Source: Bacillota bacterium (GTDB taxonomy: Bacteria > Bacillota > Clostridia > Peptostreptococcales > Anaerovoracaceae). From it: 14,760 bases of DNA. The DNA lies in NCBI GenBank assembly GCA_016283945.1, contig JAEENW010000111.1, forward strand, positions 1-14,760, in the 5' to 3' direction. The notes beneath the pieces were generated by a model, which worked only from the letters and a program-made list of their open reading frames with translations, ran no database searches and was not told where the DNA came from. Below are positions 7,245 to 12,646 of this stretch, one piece after another (within the stretch, counting starts at the first letter, position 1; each line of letters starts with the position of its first letter). Made by a program: the position numbers and the translations under genes.

Positions 7245-7889
7245 CTATTCACCGCTCTTCTTTCTGTAGAGCAGGAAGGAATATATCACCGGGATCCCTG
7301 TCATCAGCATTATAGCCGCAAAGAAGAGGGGAAGGAACAGGCTCTTCCCCGCGAACCCAGCGGCCGCGATCAGCAGGCCGCCGGCGATCCAGAGGCCGCC
7401 CGCGAGCCTGTGGGTCCTGTTCCAGTTATCCTCGTCGGCGAGGGTCCAGGGGAGCTTGATGCCTATGGTGTAGTTCTGCCTGCACTTGGGGAGATAGTTG
7501 CCGATGACGACGAACATCAGCCCGATGAATACGAGCGTGATCTTCGTTATGTCGATATCGAAGCCCGCGGCCTTGGCGTAGACCGATCCCAGGACGATGA
7601 GGGAGACTGCCGGCATCAGCCAGAGCACGAGCACGTTGATCCTCCTGCTGAGGTTCCTGTTCTTGGGATCGTACATCGTGGCGAAGACGCAGAGCAGGTG
7701 CATGACCGTCATGAAGAGCGGCAGGCCGAAGACCGCGGCCGGTTTGCTGCTCCAGCCGTTCGCCGTGCCGTCCATGCCGAAATGGGTCGGGACCCTGTCC
7801 GGGAGCCTGTCCCAGAGCATGAATCCAATGGCCATTGGAAGCAGGCAGAGCAGGGCGGTTATGACTATGAGCTTCTTTTCGTTTTTCAT
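7245..7889 (-). CDS. sdpI: SdpI family membrane protein (DUF1648 + SdpI domains)
   Basis: 214 residues with about six membrane segments (near 7-25, 53-71, 86-104, 114-131, 162-180, 184-207). The N-terminal DUF1648 signature is LPDRVPTHFGMDGTANGW (29-46). The SdpI domain follows with GNYLPKCRQNYTIGIKLPWTL and NWNRTHRLAGGLW (130-167). In B. subtilis, SdpI gives immunity to the SdpC cannibalism toxin and also sequesters the repressor SdpR at the membrane when toxin binds. Here the same pairing with an SdpR-like repressor suggests a similar sense-and-derepress circuit, but no toxin gene is visible. The start was set at ATG 7889, after GGAGG at good spacing; it overlaps the sdpR stop as ATGA. A start 10 codons upstream would put the ribosome-binding site inside the gene. 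The symbol is by family resemblance, not proven orthology. Confidence 0.9.
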   Translation of the reverse strand: MKNEKKLIVITALLCLLPMAIGFMLWDRLPDRVPTHFGMDGTANGWSSKPAAVFGLPLFMTVMHLLCVFATMYDPKNRNLSRRINVLVLWLMPAVSLIVLGSVYAKAAGFDIDITKITLVFIGLMFVVIGNYLPKCRQNYTIGIKLPWTLADEDNWNRTHRLAGGLWIAGGLLIAAAGFAGKSLFLPLFFAAIMLMTGIPVIYSFLLYRKKSGE

Positions 7890-8155
7890 TGCGCGCCTCC
7901 TTTCAGATCGGAGATCCACAGCATCACTTCCTCGAGCACCGAGGCGTTCAGCTGGTAGTAGATGTAGTTCTTTTCCCTGGTCTCGGTGATCAGCTCCGCC
8001 TTCTTGAGGGCAGCGAGATGGTAGGACACGCTCGCCGCGGTCATGTCGAAGTTGGACGCGATCTCTCCGGCGGACAGGGGCCCCTCCTTGAGGAGGGTGA
8101 GTATCCTGCGCCTCGCGGGGTCCGCGAGGGCCTTGAAGGTTTCGCTGAAGGCCAT
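7886..8155 (-). CDS. sdpR: ArsR-type autorepressor, SdpR family
   Basis: 89 residues forming a compact winged helix-turn-helix of the ArsR/SmtB superfamily: FKALADPARRRILTLLKEGPLSAGEIA, then the recognition region MTAASVSYHLAALKKAELI and the wing REKNYIYYQLN. It has no cysteines and no ELCVCDL metal site, so a metal sensor is unlikely; SdpR-type proteins are also metal-free autorepressors. The start was set at ATG 8155, 8 nt after AAGGAGG (8170-8164). The GTG at 8164 overlaps that Shine-Dalgarno and was rejected. The gene is translationally coupled to sdpI by a 4-nt overlap. Two perfect inverted repeats at its promoter are the probable binding sites, implying autorepression. The SdpR assignment rests on the SdpI partner as well as on the sequence. 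Confidence 0.9.
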   Translation of the reverse strand: MAFSETFKALADPARRRILTLLKEGPLSAGEIASNFDMTAASVSYHLAALKKAELITETREKNYIYYQLNASVLEEVMLWISDLKGGAQ

Positions 8156-8216
8156 GGCTTCCACCTCCTTTCCTGTCCGGGCCCGCGAAGCCTTGAGCGC
8201 TTCAGCCGCCCGAAAG

Positions 8217-8238
8217 TATTTAGACGTTTATCTAAATA
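8217..8238. promoter_or_regulatory. Proximal SdpR operator candidate (inverted repeat, overlaps +1)
   Basis: Perfect inverted repeat TATTTAGA-N6-TCTAAATA. It covers the predicted transcription start of sdpRI just downstream of the -10, where a bound dimer would block initiation. AT-rich arms in a GC-rich spacer make it stand out. The core ATTTAGA-N6-TCTAAAT is shared with the distal copy, centred 56 bp away. Confidence 0.82.
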
Positions 8239-8239
8239 G

Positions 8240-8268
8240 ATGATACGGCAGGGCGCGGCGGCTGTCAA
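8240..8268 (-). promoter_or_regulatory. Sigma-A promoter of the sdpRI operon
   Basis: On the minus strand, TTGACA (8268-8263, perfect -35) and TATCAT (8245-8240, -10) are separated by exactly 17 nt. Transcription would start near 8233, inside the proximal inverted repeat. The distal repeat overlaps the edge of the -35 region from upstream. The 5' leader before sdpR would be about 78 nt. Confidence 0.85.
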
Positions 8269-8269
8269 T

Positions 8270-8297
8270 AACTATTTAGAAAAATGTCTAAATAGTT
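8270..8297. promoter_or_regulatory. Distal SdpR operator candidate (inverted repeat, upstream of -35)
   Basis: Perfect inverted repeat AACTATTTAGA-N6-TCTAAATAGTT, with 11-bp arms that contain the same core as the proximal site. It begins 1 nt upstream of the sdpRI -35. It also lies just upstream of the divergent oxidoreductase promoter candidate (8316-8344), so it could influence both directions. Confidence 0.82.
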
Positions 8298-8315
8298 GAC
8301 GATCCTGCGGGCCTG

Positions 8316-8344
8316 TTGCCCCGGCTCCCCCGCTCTGATAAAAT
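8316..8344 (+). promoter_or_regulatory. Candidate promoter for the flavodoxin-fold oxidoreductase
   Basis: TTGCCC (8316-8321) and TAAAAT (8339-8344) are separated by 17 nt. The -10 is good (5 of 6) and the -35 is weak (4 of 6). The start would fall near 8351, leaving a leader of about 67 nt with two GC hairpins: the palindrome CGCCTGCAGGCG (8375-8386) and GCCGCG-TCAG-CGCGGC (8388-8403), the latter directly before the Shine-Dalgarno. Confidence 0.5.
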
Positions 8345-8417
8345 CATCCTGCAAGAGTTTTACAGTCGATACCGCGCCTGCAGGCGTGCCGCGTCAGCGC
8401 GGCGGAAGGAGGAGAGC

Positions 8418-9053
8418 ATGAAGAAGATAACAGTGGTCAACGCCGGCCCCAGGAAGGGCTGGAACACGGACATCATCATAAGCGAGGCCGCCGAGGGAGC
8501 GCGCTCCGCGGGCGCCGAGATCGAGCGCTTCGACCTCTTCAGGCTTGAGAGGTATACGGGCTGCATATCCTGCTTCGGCTGCAAGAAGGAAAAGTTCAAG
8601 GGGCACTGCATATGCCGCGACGGGCTCACGCCGGTGCTCGATTCCATCAGGGAGTCCGACGGGCTCATCATAGGCTCGCCCAACTACCTCGGCAACCTTA
8701 CAGCCTCGTTCAGGGCCCTCTACGAGAGGCTGGTATTCCAGAACCTCACCTACAACAAAGAGACTCCCTGCTGCAACGAGCGTCCGATCCCCGTGCTGCT
8801 CATAATGACCAGCAACGCGCCCGAGGGCATGTACGACGAGATGCTGAAGGGCTACAAGGCGAGCCTCGACCGCTTCGTCGGACCCACCGAGATCTTCGTC
8901 AGCGGCGACACGCTGCAGCTCGCGGACTACAGCAAGACCGACTGGGAGTGGTCGCTCTTCGATCCGGAGCGCAAGAAGCAGCGCAGGGAGACCGTCTTCC
9001 CGCTCGAGCGTAAGGCTGCCTTCGAGAAGGGCGTCTGGCTCGCCGGAAGATAG
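8418..9053 (+). CDS. NAD(P)H-dependent FMN reductase / flavodoxin-fold oxidoreductase, cysteine-rich
   Basis: 211 residues of the NADPH-dependent FMN reductase (flavodoxin-like) superfamily. The N-terminal beta strand and phosphate loop are VVNAGPRKGWNTD (6-18), and the flavin-contact region is SDGLIIGSPNYLGNLTASFRALYER. These enzymes move electrons from NAD(P)H to FMN and on to small acceptors; the true acceptor here is unknown. A cluster C49-x2-C52-x2-C55-x8-C64-x-C66 sits after the first alpha/beta unit. It resembles the Cys motif of iron-sulfur flavoproteins (CX2CX2CX4-7C) but has a longer last spacing; related flavodoxin-like proteins without a proven cluster also carry Cys here. The start was set at ATG 8418, after GGAAGGAGG. 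A longer frame from TTG 8316 would cross the promoter and leader hairpins. It is monocistronic, bounded by divergent sdpRI and the terminator at 9074. Confidence 0.85.
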   Translation: MKKITVVNAGPRKGWNTDIIISEAAEGARSAGAEIERFDLFRLERYTGCISCFGCKKEKFKGHCICRDGLTPVLDSIRESDGLIIGSPNYLGNLTASFRALYERLVFQNLTYNKETPCCNERPIPVLLIMTSNAPEGMYDEMLKGYKASLDRFVGPTEIFVSGDTLQLADYSKTDWEWSLFDPERKKQRRETVFPLERKAAFEKGVWLAGR

Positions 9054-9073
9054 GGAGACCGTCAAAAATCAAA

Positions 9074-9107
9074 CCTCCGCCCGGACAGCTCCGGGCGGAG
9101 GATTTTT
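9074..9107. terminator. Bidirectional Rho-independent terminator
   Basis: A perfect 12-bp GC-rich stem, CCTCCGCCCGGA (9074-9085) / TCCGGGCGGAGG (9090-9101), with a 4-nt loop is followed by ATTTTT. On the minus strand it is followed by TTTGATTTTT. It ends the plus-strand oxidoreductase transcript and the converging minus-strand queT transcript, whose stop codon is only 8 nt away from the T-run. Confidence 0.94.
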
Positions 9108-9114
9108 CTGGATC

Positions 9115-9600
9115 TTATGCGGCCTTGAAGATCTCTCCGGCTCTGCCCCTGATGGCGAAGTAGAGAGCGAGTCCGAGGACTCCGCAGGAGATGACTTCCC
9201 CGATGAATACGCTCAGCATCATGAAGGGGATGGGCAGGTCAAATCCGTAGGCGTAGCGCAACACGAAGGGCACTATCAGGGTGTTGGCCAGGATGGGGGG
9301 AACGGGCCCGAGGAATGGGCTCGCATTCCTGAGCTTACAGGTCAGGCAGGCCCCGATGAGGGTCGCCAGGCTCCCGAAGACGATGTCGGGGAGCACCGCA
9401 CCTCCGAGCATGTTGCCCAGGAGGCAGCCGGCGAAGAGGCCCGGGACCGCGGCCGGCGTGAAGAGCGGCAGTATGGTCAGGGCTTCGGATATCCTCACCT
9501 GCACCTCGCCGAACGAAAACGCGGCGAAGACGACGGTGAGGACGACGTAAACGGCGGCTATCATAGCCGCCTGCGTCCAGTAGCGGGTGTTGTTTTTCAT
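9115..9600 (-). CDS. queT: QueT family queuosine-precursor transporter (ECF S component)
   Basis: 161 residues, mostly hydrophobic, with about five to six membrane segments. It matches the QueT family, the substrate-binding S component of energy-coupling-factor transporters thought to import queuosine precursors such as preQ0/preQ1. Family-typical blocks are FGEVQVRISEALTILPLFTPAAVPGLFAGC (in pieces), the GNMLGGAVLPDIVFGSLATLIGA segment, and the C-terminal FIGEVISCGVLGLALYFAI. The shared EcfA/EcfT energising module is not in the window, as expected for group II ECF systems. The ATG at 9600 follows AAGGAG with a 5-nt A spacer, and a preQ1-I riboswitch overlaps that ribosome-binding site. The function call is supported independently by sequence and by the riboswitch. 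Confidence 0.93.
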   Translation of the reverse strand: MKNNTRYWTQAAMIAAVYVVLTVVFAAFSFGEVQVRISEALTILPLFTPAAVPGLFAGCLLGNMLGGAVLPDIVFGSLATLIGACLTCKLRNASPFLGPVPPILANTLIVPFVLRYAYGFDLPIPFMMLSVFIGEVISCGVLGLALYFAIRGRAGEIFKAA

Positions 9601-9605
9601 TTTTT

Positions 9606-9647
9606 CTCCTTAGTTTTGTTTTACGTGAGGATGGTCTCGAACTCACG
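9606..9647 (-). promoter_or_regulatory. preQ1-I riboswitch controlling queT translation
   Basis: On the minus strand, the stem CGTGAG (9647-9642) / CTCACG (9629-9624) encloses a C/A-containing loop that starts TTCGAGACCATC. A single-stranded A-rich tail TAAAACAAAACTAAGGAG (9623-9606) follows. This is the layout of preQ1 class I aptamers: a small hairpin, a pseudoknot-forming A-rich tail with AACTAA or ACAAGG, then the Shine-Dalgarno. The tail closely resembles those of known Bacillota and Thermoanaerobacter examples. Because the tail runs directly into AAGGAG, ligand-bound folding would hide the ribosome-binding site, so regulation is probably translational. No U-tract terminator lies between the aptamer and the ATG. 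The gene it precedes is the expected preQ1-pathway transporter. Confidence 0.85.
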
Positions 9648-9649
9648 GA

Positions 9650-9736
9650 TGGTGCCGGAAGCGGGGCTCGAACCCGCACGGTATCGCTACCACCGGATTT
9701 TGAGTCCGGCACGTCTGCCAATTCCATCATTCCGGC
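9650..9736 (-). tRNA. tRNA-Leu (anticodon CAA), CCA encoded
   Basis: A complete class II tRNA. The acceptor GCCGGAA (9736-9730) pairs with TTCCGGC. The anticodon stem CCGGA/TCCGG encloses the loop CTCAAAA, so the anticodon is CAA, reading UUG. The long variable arm forms GGTA-GCGA-TACC, diagnostic of Leu/Ser class, and the T arm is GCGGG-TTCGAGC-CCCGC. The discriminator base is A and the CCA is encoded (9652-9650). The D stem has an A-U first pair instead of G-C. The tRNA is followed after 2 nt by the queT riboswitch on the same strand. Confidence 0.97.
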
Positions 9737-9779
9737 ATGAGCCGCGGGCCGCTTTCGGGACTTCGGCCGCGTCCTAAAA

Positions 9780-9808
9780 ATATTACCATCACGCGCCCCT
9801 CAAATCAA
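9780..9808 (-). promoter_or_regulatory. Promoter for tRNA-Leu and probably queT
   Basis: On the minus strand, TTGATT (9808-9803) and TAATAT (9785-9780) are separated by 17 nt, with a TG extended -10 (TGGTAATAT). Predicted start is near 9773, leaving a leader of about 37 nt before the tRNA for RNase P to remove. No separate promoter can fit between the tRNA and the riboswitch. Confidence 0.72.
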
Positions 9809-9851
9809 GTTCAAAGCTCTCCGCTTTAGGCTGTGAAAGAGCATTTTTTTG

Positions 9852-9879
9852 TTGCTTTTATCGGGCAAAGCGTTATAAT
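9852..9879 (+). promoter_or_regulatory. Promoter for the yajC-secDF-rel operon
   Basis: A perfect TATAAT (9874-9879) is preceded by TTGCTT (9852-9857) at 16 nt; TTGTTG at 9849 with 19 nt is an alternative -35. The surrounding AT-rich stretch contrasts with the coding GC content. The start would be near 9886, about 25 nt before the yajC ATG. It lies back to back with the tRNA-Leu/queT promoter. Confidence 0.72.
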
Positions 9880-9910
9880 ATTATTCGTAAATTCTGGAGG
9901 AGATAGATAT

Positions 9911-10360
9911 ATGGGACTTCAATCGATAATTTCACTCGTACTGATCTTCGGAGCCATGTGGCTGTTCTTCATCCGCCCCGAGCAGAAGAAGGAGAAGGCC
10001 AAGGACGACATGAGGAACAACCTCAAGGTCGGAGACGAGATCACCACCATCGGCGGTATCGTAGGCAGGGTCACCAGGGTGAACGATGATACCATCATCA
10101 TACAGACGGGCGCGGACCGAGTAAGGATCGAGGTCAAGAAGTGGGCCGTAGGCTCTCTGGGCAAGGACGAGCCCGAGACCGCGAGCGAGACCGCCAAGAA
10201 GGAGGCCAGAAGAAAGAAGAGAGAGGCTGAGGCCGAGGAGGCCGCGGCATCCAAGCCTTCCGCCAGGCAGATCAGAAAGCTGGGCGCTTCCAAAGAGACC
10301 GAGGAAGAGCCGGCGGCTGAGGACGCTCCCGAAGCACAGGCTGATACTGAGGGCAAGTAG
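9911..10360 (+). CDS. yajC: Preprotein translocase subunit YajC
   Basis: 149 residues. One N-terminal membrane helix (about 4-21, LQSIISLVLIFGAMWLFF) is followed by the family motif IRPEQKKEK and the conserved soluble domain LKVGDEITTIGGIVGRVTRVNDDTIIIQTG. YajC associates with SecDF and the SecYEG translocon and may modulate protein export. The C-terminal 60 residues are an extra Lys/Glu/Ala-rich charged tail, so the protein is longer than the usual 85-115. The start was set at ATG 9911, after GGAGG (9896-9900) with a 10-nt spacer. A GTG at 9833 would lie upstream of the promoter -10, and its extension was rejected. It is the first gene of the operon with secDF and rel. Confidence 0.94.
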   Translation: MGLQSIISLVLIFGAMWLFFIRPEQKKEKAKDDMRNNLKVGDEITTIGGIVGRVTRVNDDTIIIQTGADRVRIEVKKWAVGSLGKDEPETASETAKKEARRKKREAEAEEAAASKPSARQIRKLGASKETEEEPAAEDAPEAQADTEGK

Positions 10361-10373
10361 TTTAGTTCATCAC

Positions 10374-10408
10374 GGGCATGTGCGTTCTTGCACATGCCCT
10401 TGTTTTTT
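10374..10408 (+). terminator. Intrinsic terminator or attenuator between yajC and secDF
   Basis: A perfect 10-bp stem, GGGCATGTGC (10374-10383) / GCACATGCCC (10390-10399), with a 6-nt loop GTTCTT is followed by TTGTTTTTT. This is a textbook intrinsic terminator. It begins 13 nt after the yajC stop and lies 31 nt before the secDF start, too close for a separate full promoter downstream. It likely reduces secDF-rel expression relative to yajC by partial termination. Confidence 0.85.
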
Positions 10409-10413
10409 ATTTC

Positions 10414-10431
10414 ACGCGCGTCAGGGCGCGT
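10414..10431 (+). other. Hairpin in the secDF translation-initiation region
   Basis: A perfect 6-bp stem, ACGCGC (10414-10419) / GCGCGT (10426-10431), has a GTCAGG loop and ends 7 nt before the secDF ATG. The only purine-rich Shine-Dalgarno-like sequence (AGGG, 10423-10426) sits in and beside the loop. The hairpin could therefore occlude or position the ribosome. Its significance is inferred from location only. Confidence 0.4.
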
Positions 10432-10438
10432 ATCGGAC

Positions 10439-12646
10439 ATGAAAAAGGCGATTTCTATAGCGATAGTCATAATAACGGTCGTCGGCTGGATCTTCAGCGC
10501 GACCCCTCTGGGGGGCGCGGGCATCGGCGAGCGCATGAAGCTCGGACTCGACATGATAGGCGGAGTCTCCGTGGTGCTCGAGGCTGACACCGACGCGACC
10601 GGAGCCGAGCTCAAGGCCGTAATGGACCAGGTGCAGGCCGTAATGGAGCGCAGGATCAACGAGATGGGACTCTCCGAGCCCGTCATAGCCATAGAGAACG
10701 AGGACCGCATCAGGATAGAGCTTCCCGGCGCCCAGAACGCGGGAGAGGCCATCGAGTCCATAGGCAGGACCGCCAAGCTCAGCTTCATCACGGCTGACGG
10801 AGCCGTCATACTCGACGGAGAGCACGTGAAGAACGCCGTCGCCGCGGTCTACAACGGATATGACAGCGCCCTCATAGGCACCTACGCCGTCAACCTCGAG
10901 TTCGACAGCGCCGGGACAGACGCCTTCGCGAAGGCGACCTCAGACATAGTGAGCGGCAAGATACGCTCCGCCACCTCGCTCTCGCCCTCGCAGATCGCCA
11001 TACTGCTCGACGAGGACGTGATCTCCGCGCCCTTCGTCAGCACGGTCATCAACAGCTCCAGCTGCCAGATAACCGGAAACTTCGACGCCGATTCGGCCTC
11101 CAACCTGGCCGCTCTCATCAGGGGAGGCTCGCTCCCCGTCGGCCTCACCGAGGTGCAGACCGAGATCGTCGGCCCGAGCCTAGGCATGAACGCGGCGCAG
11201 AAGTGCGTCATCGCGGGCCTGCTCGGAACGGCGCTCATATTCATACTCATGATAGGCCGCTACAGGCTCATGGGCGTCGCGGCGGACATCGCCCTGGCGC
11301 TCTACATACTCATAGTGCTGTGGGTCTACATACTGTTCCGCGCGGTGCTCACGCTGCCCGGGATCGCTGGACTCATACTGTCCGTGGGAATGGCGGTCGA
11401 CAGCAACGTCATCATCTTCTCGAGGATCATGGAGGATATAAGGCAGGGCAAGACCGTCCGCGTCGCCGTGCACTCCGGCTTCAAGAGGGCGATGACTACC
11501 ATCATCGACTCGCAGCTCACCACCGTCATCGCGGCGGTCATACTCTACGAGTTCGGCACCGGCGCCGTGAGAGGCTTCGCCCTCACGCTGATGATAGGTA
11601 TCGCCGCGTCCCTGCTTACCGCGGTGGTCGTGACCCAGCAGCTGCTCAAGGCTCTCTGCGAGACCAGGCTCGCCACGCCGAAGGCCTTCGCCGTCGACAA
11701 GGTCGTTCCTGTGCTCACCGAGGAGCAGAGCAGGGAGGCAGTGAAGAACTACGGCTTCGACTTCCTCGGAAAGAGGAGGCTGTTCTACAACGCCGCGGCG
11801 GCGCTCATAGTCCTGGGCATAGGCCTCGGGCTCGCGCGCGGCTTCAACCTCGGTATAGACTTCACGGGCGGCACCATGCTTCAGCTCGACATGGGACGGC
11901 CCTCAGACTCGTCGCAGGTCTCGTCTTACCTCAGCTCCGAGCTGGGAGTGCAGGCTGACGTGCAGCTCGCGGGCGAGACGGGAGATAAAGTTATAATCAA
12001 GACCACGCAGGTCATAGACAGCGCCATGCGCTCGAGGATCTGCGCGGGCCTCAGCGAGCGCTTCGGCCTCGGAATGAGCGAGGAGGCCATGGTGCAGCAG
12101 GCCGGCCTCATCGGCCCGAGCGTCGGGAGCCAGCTCAGGTCGGCGGCCCTTAAAGCCTGCCTTATCGCGGCCGTGGCGATGCTCGTGTACATAGCGGTGC
12201 GCTTCGAGATACGCTTCGGCATAGCGGCGCTCACGGCGCTGCTCCACGACGTGGCGATGCTCTTCGCGCTCTACGGGATCACGCACATCCAGATGAACAG
12301 CCCGTTCATCGCGGGACTGCTCATAGTGCTCGGATACTCGATCAACGACACCATAGTCGTCTTCGACAGGGTGAGGGAGAACCTCAAGTCCCTCAGGAAC
12401 ACTAGGCTCGAGACCGTCGTCGATCTCAGCGTCAACCAGAGCGTCGAGAGGTCCTTCATGACCTCGCTGACCACGGCGATCTCCATCATCCCGCTCATAG
12501 TCCTCGGCGGAGAGACCATAAGGGCCTTCGCCATCCCGCTCATCGGCGGCGTGGTCTTCGGCACCTTCTCGTCGCTTTGCATAGCGCCCGCGATCTACTA
12601 CGACATAACCAAGCTCACCAGGAAGAACAGATACAGAGGAGCCTGA
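10439..12646 (+). CDS. secDF: Fused protein-export membrane protein SecDF
   Basis: 735 residues, matching the single-chain SecDF of Bacillota (B. subtilis about 737). It is an RND-superfamily membrane protein that uses the proton gradient to complete translocation of secreted proteins. The SecD half has the first membrane helix, the motif LGLDMIGGVSVVLEA (about 35-49) and the periplasmic P1 domain, with membrane segments from about 260. Its signature AVDSNVIIFSRIMEDIRQG carries D321, the probable proton-relay Asp. The SecF half starts at about 440 with FLGKRRLFYN and NLGIDFTGGTMLQLD, and ends with YSINDTIVVFDRVREN (D637) and a six-helix bundle. The start was set at ATG 10439. The longer frame starts at TTG 10388 inside the terminator stem and was rejected. 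The Shine-Dalgarno is weak. The TGA overlaps the rel ATG by 1 nt. Confidence 0.96.
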   Translation: MKKAISIAIVIITVVGWIFSATPLGGAGIGERMKLGLDMIGGVSVVLEADTDATGAELKAVMDQVQAVMERRINEMGLSEPVIAIENEDRIRIELPGAQNAGEAIESIGRTAKLSFITADGAVILDGEHVKNAVAAVYNGYDSALIGTYAVNLEFDSAGTDAFAKATSDIVSGKIRSATSLSPSQIAILLDEDVISAPFVSTVINSSSCQITGNFDADSASNLAALIRGGSLPVGLTEVQTEIVGPSLGMNAAQKCVIAGLLGTALIFILMIGRYRLMGVAADIALALYILIVLWVYILFRAVLTLPGIAGLILSVGMAVDSNVIIFSRIMEDIRQGKTVRVAVHSGFKRAMTTIIDSQLTTVIAAVILYEFGTGAVRGFALTLMIGIAASLLTAVVVTQQLLKALCETRLATPKAFAVDKVVPVLTEEQSREAVKNYGFDFLGKRRLFYNAAAALIVLGIGLGLARGFNLGIDFTGGTMLQLDMGRPSDSSQVSSYLSSELGVQADVQLAGETGDKVIIKTTQVIDSAMRSRICAGLSERFGLGMSEEAMVQQAGLIGPSVGSQLRSAALKACLIAAVAMLVYIAVRFEIRFGIAALTALLHDVAMLFALYGITHIQMNSPFIAGLLIVLGYSINDTIVVFDRVRENLKSLRNTRLETVVDLSVNQSVERSFMTSLTTAISIIPLIVLGGETIRAFAIPLIGGVVFGTFSSLCIAPAIYYDITKLTRKNRYRGA

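Noticed and set aside
7886..8155. Metal-sensing ArsR/SmtB repressor
   Set aside because: The protein has no cysteines and no ELCVCDL motif, and its partner is an SdpI-type membrane protein rather than a metal transporter.
9620..9650. Fragment resembling a tRNA T arm (GAGTTCGAGACC) after tRNA-Leu, suggesting a partial tRNA duplication
   Set aside because: The flanking bases do not form a 5-bp T stem around the 7-nt loop. The same bases form the hairpin and A-rich tail of a preQ1-I riboswitch instead.
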